Source: Parcubacteria group bacterium (GTDB taxonomy: Bacteria > Patescibacteriota > Minisyncoccia > Moranbacterales > JAKLHP01). From it: DNA of 64,000 nt. Numbering within the stretch: position 1 is the stretch's first letter; each line of letters begins with the position of its first letter. Below the pieces are notes generated by a model. It ran no database searches. It was given only the letters and a program-made list of their open reading frames with translations, and was not told the DNA's origin. Both the position numbers and the translations under genes were made by a program. Below are positions 58,951 through 64,000 of this stretch, piece after piece. Where the stretch lies: positions 1-64,000 of the forward strand of contig JBBABD010000002.1 in the NCBI GenBank assembly GCA_041657845.1. The letters run 5' to 3'.

Positions 58951-58986
58951 TAAAATTGAAAGTCGCAGAAGCGGCGAGGAGGAAGC

Positions 58987-59403
58987 ATGAATCATTTCAT
59001 AGATTTCGAAGTAATTGAGGGGGTTGTTATACCCCAAATTCCCGGTGAAGTAAGTCGGGAAAAAATTAAAGAAAGGGATCTAGGGACAGGAGGAGTCCGG
59101 GAAACCTGGCGAGTAAACTGTGCAGAAACCGTCGATGCCAGAAAACTGGTATCGGCAGAAGTATTTAACGGGTCCGATGGATGGGCTCGGTACGAGGGGG
59201 AAGGATTAAATCCTCCCAAAGGCACGTGGGGGAGGATTTGCGATGTTGTCTTCTATGGGCAACATCATCCAATGGTAATTCCAGCCGGATGCTGGCTGGA
59301 ATTACATTGGGAGGGAAGGCTTGTTCTTCGAGGGGAGAAGCCATACCTCCCCGCCTATAAGGATGATTGGGAACCGATAAATGTTCCCATGAAATGGCCA
59401 TAG
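58987..59403 (+). CDS. Orphan protein D3 with hairpin-dense coding sequence
   Basis: The 138 residues appear beta-rich (VIEGVVIPQIPGEVSREK, AGCWLELHWEGRLVLRGEK) without a recognised domain. Perfect inverted repeats tile the coding strand: AAATCCTCCC/GGGAGGATTT (59208/59230), GATGTTG/CAACATC (59242/59260) and GTAATTCCAGCC/GGCTGGAATTAC (59275/59294). A GAGGAGGAAGC site precedes the ATG. It is the last cassette of locus D. Confidence 0.58.
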   Translation: MNHFIDFEVIEGVVIPQIPGEVSREKIKERDLGTGGVRETWRVNCAETVDARKLVSAEVFNGSDGWARYEGEGLNPPKGTWGRICDVVFYGQHHPMVIPAGCWLELHWEGRLVLRGEKPYLPAYKDDWEPINVPMKWP

Positions 59404-59412
59404 GGTTTCGGG

Positions 59413-59445
59413 GGCAGTCGGCTTTGGTTAGCGGCTGCCTTTTTT
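59413..59445 (+). terminator. Locus D operon terminator
   Basis: GGCAGTCGGC...GCGGCTGCC stem with loop tttggtta and TTTTTT. Confidence 0.85.
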
Positions 59446-59494
59446 CTTTGGCTTAAAAATGTTAATATTTAAATATAACTAGAAAAAGTCATTT

Positions 59495-61810
59495 ATGTTT
59501 GAAGAATCAACTTTTCCAAAACCAGTCCCACCAGAAAATGACGAGACGATTAAAATAAGCACCGCCGAAATAGATACTACAAAAAATCAATCCCGCGGAT
59601 CGATGTCGGAGAAATCGGAAGTTTTTGGTCCGAAGGAAAAGCTAATTTCAACATTGGAGCAAGAGGGTTTTTTGAATATTATTGACGGACACATCGTTTT
59701 AGATCTGGATTTTATTAAGTCTCCGGATTTAAAAAGAAAATTAAAAAACACTAACCTGGACAAAAAAACAAAAAAAAGCTTTACCGCGAATAATGTTTTC
59801 GCAGCATTAAGAAACACAAAAGTGGTCTCAAGAGAAGATTTTGAGCGGCAAAGAAAAAACGGAGAACCGATTAAAAGCAAGCCCCTGTTTAATATTCCTA
59901 AAAGTATCGAAGACGCTTTTGATGAAGAAAGCATACGAAGCAAAGAATATTATCTAAATCTTTGGGATTTGTATGAAGACGAGGGACAGAATAGGATGCA
60001 TTGGAAGCAGGACATAATCACGGAAAACGGCGAAGCGATTGGCGCTAGGGAGATGGCAATGGCGGTTAAAATATTTAGAGATTTTCAGGGAAAAAGAGAT
60101 GAAAATGGAAACTTGATGGTTTATGATGAAGAGAAAAATGAATTTAGAAAAATAAGCGCAAGATGGATTGAGGAAAAAATTGGATCTATGGGAGGTTCGC
60201 AGGGAACTTCATTGTTCAGGCCTTTTGAATTTTTTCAAAAATTTTGCCCAAATTTAATTCAAAAGGGCATGATAAAACTAGAAGACTTTAGAATTAAAAC
60301 AGAAGGAGCTAGTGGAAAACTGATGCGCAAAGAGTTTGATATGGCAAATAAAACATATGTTCCAATAGATAGTAATCGCTATTATATTGGAATAGAAAAC
60401 TTTATTTTCAACAGAGAAACTATCCCGATGCAAAATATCAAAGTAGTTATTCTGGATAAAAATACAGCCGGGATTGTAACGGTGCACAGCAAAACACAAA
60501 AAATACTCTATACTTTCAACTTGTTGTCGCCAGAAGAAAAAGAGCAAAAGCGAAAAAGGATCAAAGAAAAGCATCCTGATTTTTCAGAAGAAGAAGTAAC
60601 AGACAGATCATTATCTGGGAAGGGCGAGATGGAACAGCGAATGTGTCCCTGGCAAAGAACCGAGGAAAATCCAAGACTGAAAGGAGAAGCGGAAAATCAA
60701 TACGCCGAAAGGATGTCTCTTCTTGGCGACTATAATTTCTTGAAAGAAATTAGTCTTGAATTTGCAGAAAAGGCTGGGATTGGAATTCATGATGTCTTGA
60801 CCTGGAGAGAACAACAATGGTTGAATGTGGCGGCCTATAAACTTAAAACTCTTGGAAAGTTTGATCAGCTTTTGGATTTTGTTAAACATTACCAAGGAAA
60901 CGGGCTTAGAGCATTTTTGAGCTGCGAATTTGATATTAATAATGCTCAGAAAATAGTGGCTATCGGCGAAGAGCTGTCATTTGAAGATGCTAGTTTGATT
61001 TTTTCTAAAATATCGGAACTTGTTGATCTTGCAGAAAAGAAAAAAGCAGATTTAGAGAGGTTGTTTTTTAAAGACGGTGAAGCTCGGAATGTCTCTGGGA
61101 TGAAGTTTGAAATGCTCCAGAGAATTCAGGAGATAATTAAGCAATTTGGCGATGGATTAAAAGTAAAGGGAGAAAAAAAAGAAAAAATTAAAAACTTATT
61201 GGACGAAATTAAAAAGTCAAAAGTAGGAATAATTCTTTTGCAATCAGTGTTGCGGTCGGCTAAAGAGGGCGAGGAGGAGATTGATTTTGAGAATATAAAA
61301 GATTTTGATATTGAGACCAATGAAATGGGGGAAGATTTGAGGCAGGAAGAAAAAGAAAGGATTTTGGGAATTTCGAAGAAAAATTATTACGACATTGTTT
61401 TTCCGGGCGAGCCGGAAAAAGCGAAAGTGGTTGTTGATGGATTGGAAAAAGAAATGATTTCCGAAGAAGGGTTGAAAAACCAAAAAACCTACACCTTGAA
61501 ATATAAAGGCGAAATTGTGGCGTTTTGCAAATTCAGGCCGGTTGTGGGAAAGCCGGATGAATTGGAATTTACCTCGGTTAATATTTCTTCCGAACTGCAT
61601 GGCTTAAAAATTGGAGAATATTTTATCAGCAAAGTTATGGAAATAGAATCTAAAAATTATATTATCAATGGCGATACTTTTGTGAAAAACACCGGCGCCA
61701 ATAAATTGTATTTTGAAAAAGTGGGCTTTGAAAATCTGGGAGAATATGAAAGTGAGAAATATTTGGGAGAAAAACTGTATAAGATGAGAATGGATAAAAG
61801 AGAAAAATAG
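59495..61810 (+). CDS. Large protein of unknown function with C-terminal GNAT-like domain
   Basis: The 771 residues are charged and cytosolic, with no signal peptide. Residues about 1-45 look disordered and the middle is mixed. Residues about 665-771 (YKGEIVAFCKFRPV, LEFTSVNISSELHGLKIGEYFISKVMEIE, NTGANKLYFEKVGFENLG) follow the strand and helix order of GNAT acetyltransferases, including a degenerate acetyl-CoA loop. The central part is unrecognised. It is separate from the locus D operon (own terminator at 61815). Similar large proteins seem lineage-specific. Confidence 0.65.
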   Translation: MFEESTFPKPVPPENDETIKISTAEIDTTKNQSRGSMSEKSEVFGPKEKLISTLEQEGFLNIIDGHIVLDLDFIKSPDLKRKLKNTNLDKKTKKSFTANNVFAALRNTKVVSREDFERQRKNGEPIKSKPLFNIPKSIEDAFDEESIRSKEYYLNLWDLYEDEGQNRMHWKQDIITENGEAIGAREMAMAVKIFRDFQGKRDENGNLMVYDEEKNEFRKISARWIEEKIGSMGGSQGTSLFRPFEFFQKFCPNLIQKGMIKLEDFRIKTEGASGKLMRKEFDMANKTYVPIDSNRYYIGIENFIFNRETIPMQNIKVVILDKNTAGIVTVHSKTQKILYTFNLLSPEEKEQKRKRIKEKHPDFSEEEVTDRSLSGKGEMEQRMCPWQRTEENPRLKGEAENQYAERMSLLGDYNFLKEISLEFAEKAGIGIHDVLTWREQQWLNVAAYKLKTLGKFDQLLDFVKHYQGNGLRAFLSCEFDINNAQKIVAIGEELSFEDASLIFSKISELVDLAEKKKADLERLFFKDGEARNVSGMKFEMLQRIQEIIKQFGDGLKVKGEKKEKIKNLLDEIKKSKVGIILLQSVLRSAKEGEEEIDFENIKDFDIETNEMGEDLRQEEKERILGISKKNYYDIVFPGEPEKAKVVVDGLEKEMISEEGLKNQKTYTLKYKGEIVAFCKFRPVVGKPDELEFTSVNISSELHGLKIGEYFISKVMEIESKNYIINGDTFVKNTGANKLYFEKVGFENLGEYESEKYLGEKLYKMRMDKREK

Positions 61811-61814
61811 AAGA

Positions 61815-61834
61815 TTTTACACCGTAGTGTAAAA
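61815..61834 (+). terminator. Hairpin after the GNAT-like gene
   Basis: TTTTACAC-cgta-GTGTAAAA, five bases past the stop; weak U-run. Confidence 0.6.
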
Positions 61835-61883
61835 ATAGCCTTGACTAAAATTACACCAAAAGAAAAATGCGAAAATAAAGAAG

Positions 61884-61933
61884 TTGACAATCTATTGTAA
61901 TATGATACAATGATTATTGTAATATATTACAAT
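61884..61933 (+). promoter_or_regulatory. Promoter with two ATTGTAAT palindromic operators
   Basis: TTGACA (61884-61889), 16-bp spacer, TACAAT (61906-61911). ATTGTAATATGATACAAT (61894-61911) overlaps the promoter. The perfect palindrome ATTGTAATATATTACAAT (61916-61933) follows, just before the ATG at 61940. Confidence 0.82.
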
Positions 61934-61939
61934 AAAATT

Positions 61940-62485
61940 ATGTTTTCTTTAAGGTCAAAAATAACCGTAAAATTGTTGGGATACTTTTTTATAAACCCCT
62001 CAAAAAGGCATTATATCAACGAATTAGCCGAAATTCTTGAAGTTGATCCGGGAAATTTGCACAGAAAACTCAAAGAACTGGATAATGAAGGAATCCTTGA
62101 ATCCGAAGAGCGAGGCAATCAGAAATATTATTTTTTGAATCACAGCTACCCGCTCTTAAAAGAAATAAAAAAAGTGTTTGAGATGAAATATGGACTTTCA
62201 AAAATGATAAGAGAAGCATTAATTAAACTCAAAGGACTAAAAAAGGCTTACATATTCGGCTCCTATGCCAAAAATTTGTTCGAACAGGAAAGCGACATAG
62301 ACATTTTGCTTATCGGAAGCCATTCTTCTCTTGAAGCAAAAAGAATTATTGCGCCGATTCAGAAAAAAATAGGCAGAGAAATAAGCATAATTGATGTTGA
62401 AGAAAAAGAATTTGAGAAACGAAAGAAAAACAATGATCCATTTATTAAAAACATATTTGAGAGCAAAATAATCGAACTAATTTAA
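61940..62485 (+). CDS. Winged-helix plus minimal nucleotidyltransferase (MNT) protein
   Basis: The 181 residues have an N-terminal winged helix (RHYINELAEILEVDPGNLHRKLKELDNEGIL, about 20-50) fused to a minimal nucleotidyltransferase with AYIFGSYAKNLFEQESDIDILLIG (GS-x10-DxD). MNT proteins act with HEPN partners; many neutralise the HEPN RNase by AMPylation. Here the DNA-binding domain could itself bind the paired operators upstream. The ATG at 61940 is chosen because the longer frame starts within the operator. A short HEPN-like ORF follows. Confidence 0.85.
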   Translation: MFSLRSKITVKLLGYFFINPSKRHYINELAEILEVDPGNLHRKLKELDNEGILESEERGNQKYYFLNHSYPLLKEIKKVFEMKYGLSKMIREALIKLKGLKKAYIFGSYAKNLFEQESDIDILLIGSHSSLEAKRIIAPIQKKIGREISIIDVEEKEFEKRKKNNDPFIKNIFESKIIELI

Positions 62486-62493
62486 GAGGAATT

Positions 62494-62601
62494 TTGATTT
62501 CTAAAAAAGAAGCCGAGGAATATATCAAATGGACAGAAAAGATTTTCAAAAATGCTCAAAAATATTTAGATGGAAAAAAGCAAAGACTTAATTTTGATTA
62601 G
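62494..62601 (+). CDS. Truncated HEPN-like ORF, 35 aa
   Basis: A TTG after AAGAGGAATT opens 35 codons (MISKKEAEEYIKWTEKIFKN AQKYL split here), which look like the first helix of a HEPN protein and then stop. A complete HEPN partner would be about 100-130 residues, so this is probably a remnant that left the MNT protein without its toxin. It may also be non-coding. Confidence 0.45.
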   Translation: MISKKEAEEYIKWTEKIFKNAQKYLDGKKQRLNFD

Positions 62602-62619
62602 CATAAAAGCAATTGATAT

Positions 62620-64000
62620 ATGGGGGAAGAAAAGAAAAAACTTGTTCTGATTGATGGGAATGCCATTATGCATCGCGCCTATCATGCTCTTCCGCCTCTT
62701 TCTACCAAAAAAGGGGAATTGGTTAATGCTGTCTACGGATTTGCTTCCACGCTTTTTTCCGTAATTGAGAATTTCAAGCCCGATTACATCGCGGCTTCTT
62801 TTGATTTGGCCGGACCGACTTTTCGGCACGAAGAATACAAAGAATACAAAGCTACCCGCACCAAAGCGCCAGACGAGTTTTACAATCAAATTCCCCGAGT
62901 GAAGGAGTTTGTCCAAGCTTTCAATATTCCCATTTATGAAAAAGAAGGATACGAAGCGGATGACGTGATTGGAACGCTGGCCAAACAGGCGCAGCAAAAC
63001 GAAGAGCTCGAGGTGATTATTGTTACCGGAGATCTCGATACTTTGCAATTGGTAACCGACAAAACAAAAGTTTACACAATGAGGCGCGGTCTCAGCGATT
63101 CGGTAATTTATGATGCGGAAAAAATAAAAGAAAGATATAATCTGACGCCTATTCAAATTATCGATTATAAAGGACTGCGCGGTGATCCATCGGACAATAT
63201 TCCCGGAGTCAAAGGAATTGGAGAAAAAACCGCTGTGGAACTTTTGACCAAATACGAATCGGTGGAAAAAATATACCAAAACCTCAATGAAATAAAAGGT
63301 TCTGTTAAAGAAAAGCTAGAAAGAGATCGACTCAAGGCTTTTATGAGTAAAAAATTAGCTACTATCAAGCTTGATGTTCCAGTTAATTTGGATCTGGAAA
63401 AAACCAGAGTGCATGATTTTGATCGGGAAAAATTAGTAGCGCTTTTCGGAGAACTTAATTTTTATAGTTTGATAAAGAGAATACCTAAAAATACGAATAG
63501 CACCGAATCAAAGCCAATAGTTGTGAATGATTTAGAAAATAACGGAGTGAAAGATTTCAAATACGAAGAAGTGGATGGAAAAAACGCGGATGAGTTCTGG
63601 AAAGAAATAGGAGAGCAGAAAGAAATTTCCTTGGCGATCGATGCGTTGGGGGAAAATAACCGGCCGGAAATTAGAGGGCTGGCATTTTCCTGGAAACCAG
63701 GAAGATCTTTCTATTTAAAATATTCCAGCGGCGTTTTTGAAAAAGTAAAAAAAATATTGGAAGACGAGAATATTAAAAAAATCGGATATGATTTTAAAAA
63801 CATTTTAAAAGTTTTAAATTTTTACAATATCGAACTCAAAGGAATTTATTTTGACGAAATGATCGCCGCCTATATTCTTGATCCCGGAGTCAAAATCGAA
63901 TTTAATAAATTGGTAATGATTGAATTGGGAGAAGAAATTGTCGAAGAAGAAAACAAATCAGGGCAGCTTTCAATGATGATTGATGAAGATATGGAGCAAA
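62620..64000 (+). CDS. polA: DNA polymerase I, N-terminal part (runs off the window)
   Basis: 460 residues are visible. The N-terminal 5'-3' exonuclease domain shows KLVLIDGNAIMHRAYHALPP, YEADDVIGTLAKQ, VIIVTGDLDTLQLV and LRGDPSDNIPGVKGIGEKTA (helix-hairpin-helix). A 3'-5' exonuclease-type domain then begins near residue 310 (EISLAIDALGENN), with the first catalytic carboxylate contexts altered (AIDALG rather than DTET), so proofreading may be lost. The polymerase domain lies beyond 64000. The ATG at 62620 is supported by the family start. It is 18 bp after the HEPN remnant. Confidence 0.95.
   Translation, partial: MGEEKKKLVLIDGNAIMHRAYHALPPLSTKKGELVNAVYGFASTLFSVIENFKPDYIAASFDLAGPTFRHEEYKEYKATRTKAPDEFYNQIPRVKEFVQAFNIPIYEKEGYEADDVIGTLAKQAQQNEELEVIIVTGDLDTLQLVTDKTKVYTMRRGLSDSVIYDAEKIKERYNLTPIQIIDYKGLRGDPSDNIPGVKGIGEKTAVELLTKYESVEKIYQNLNEIKGSVKEKLERDRLKAFMSKKLATIKLDVPVNLDLEKTRVHDFDREKLVALFGELNFYSLIKRIPKNTNSTESKPIVVNDLENNGVKDFKYEEVDGKNADEFWKEIGEQKEISLAIDALGENNRPEIRGLAFSWKPGRSFYLKYSSGVFEKVKKILEDENIKKIGYDFKNILKVLNFYNIELKGIYFDEMIAAYILDPGVKIEFNKLVMIELGEEIVEEENKSGQLSMMIDEDMEQ

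Noticed and set aside
62566..63279. Minus-strand ORF of 237 codons over polA
   Set aside because: Shadow of the plus-strand polA frame; the plus frame carries all exonuclease motifs.
1..64000. Alternative genetic code 25 (TGA as glycine), used by some CPR lineages
   Set aside because: Several intact genes end in TGA with correct family length and coupling (for example 7794, 8969), and no in-frame TGA was needed.
1..64000. CRISPR array or rRNA operon
   Set aside because: No regularly spaced direct repeats and no rRNA sequence recognised; the repeats seen are palindromic or AT-rich words.

Overview
The window is AT-rich, uses the standard bacterial code (TGA is an ordinary stop) and carries a compact set of short housekeeping genes. 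I read it as a chromosomal segment of a Candidate Phyla Radiation (Patescibacteria) bacterium, perhaps close to Moranbacteria or Parcubacteria. The assignment is inference from gene content: short IF-2, DUF4446, S1 protein with a lysine tail, many small unknown secreted proteins and tight tRNA spacing. The phylum was not tested.

Layout. 0-10 kb: pnp, an IS with a DDE transposase, a Xer recombinase, a LysM-CHAP hydrolase, DedA, esterase, glycosyltransferase, alkyladenine glycosylase, rubrerythrin and superoxide reductase. 10-17 kb: secreted and envelope proteins and a thiol-redox operon. 17-24 kb: ftsH, tilS, a cytidylate-kinase-like gene, an S1 protein and rluD. 23-31 kb: tRNAs mixed with small unknown genes, cca and a nitronate monooxygenase. 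31.7-33.2 kb: an O-antigen-ligase-like gene containing seven parS-like ParB sites. 33-35 kb: rplS and a tRNA cluster. 39-44 kb: PBP1A, a 3D-domain protein, a LAGLIDADG gene running into tRNA-Cys, and a family 4 UDG. 47-53 kb: an AbiE-like pair, nfo, nrnA, rbfA, infB and DUF4446. 53-56 kb: dnaA, a probable oriC, dnaN and a dciA-like gene. 59.5-64 kb: a large unknown protein, an MNT/HEPN remnant and the start of polA. Fifteen tRNAs are present, including all three Gly and three Val anticodons; no rRNA is seen.

The most unusual content is a module present four times (about 25.5-28, 34.8-38.2, 44.6-46.8 and 56.2-59.4 kb; loci A-D). Each has a minus-strand TrmB-type regulator with TTGTCA/TGACAA-type operator sequence over or near its promoter. 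A divergent promoter drives a long structured leader and a string of small orphan genes. The cistrons are separated by stereotyped paired hairpins. In loci A, B and C the first hairpin has a hexaloop GAATCT on stems of different sequence (nine copies); only the last copy of each operon carries a U-run. Two encoded proteins resemble response-regulator receivers. One cassette in locus C lacks a credible ORF and folds as an RNA of about 250 nt. In locus D the coding sequences themselves are packed with perfect inverted repeats. I know of no described system with this architecture.

Intergenic DNA also holds GC-rich REP-like palindromes, a TGTCATTCTGAG...GAAGAATC element, and AT-rich AATTTTGAA/ACAAATT word repeats that also occur in frame inside genes.
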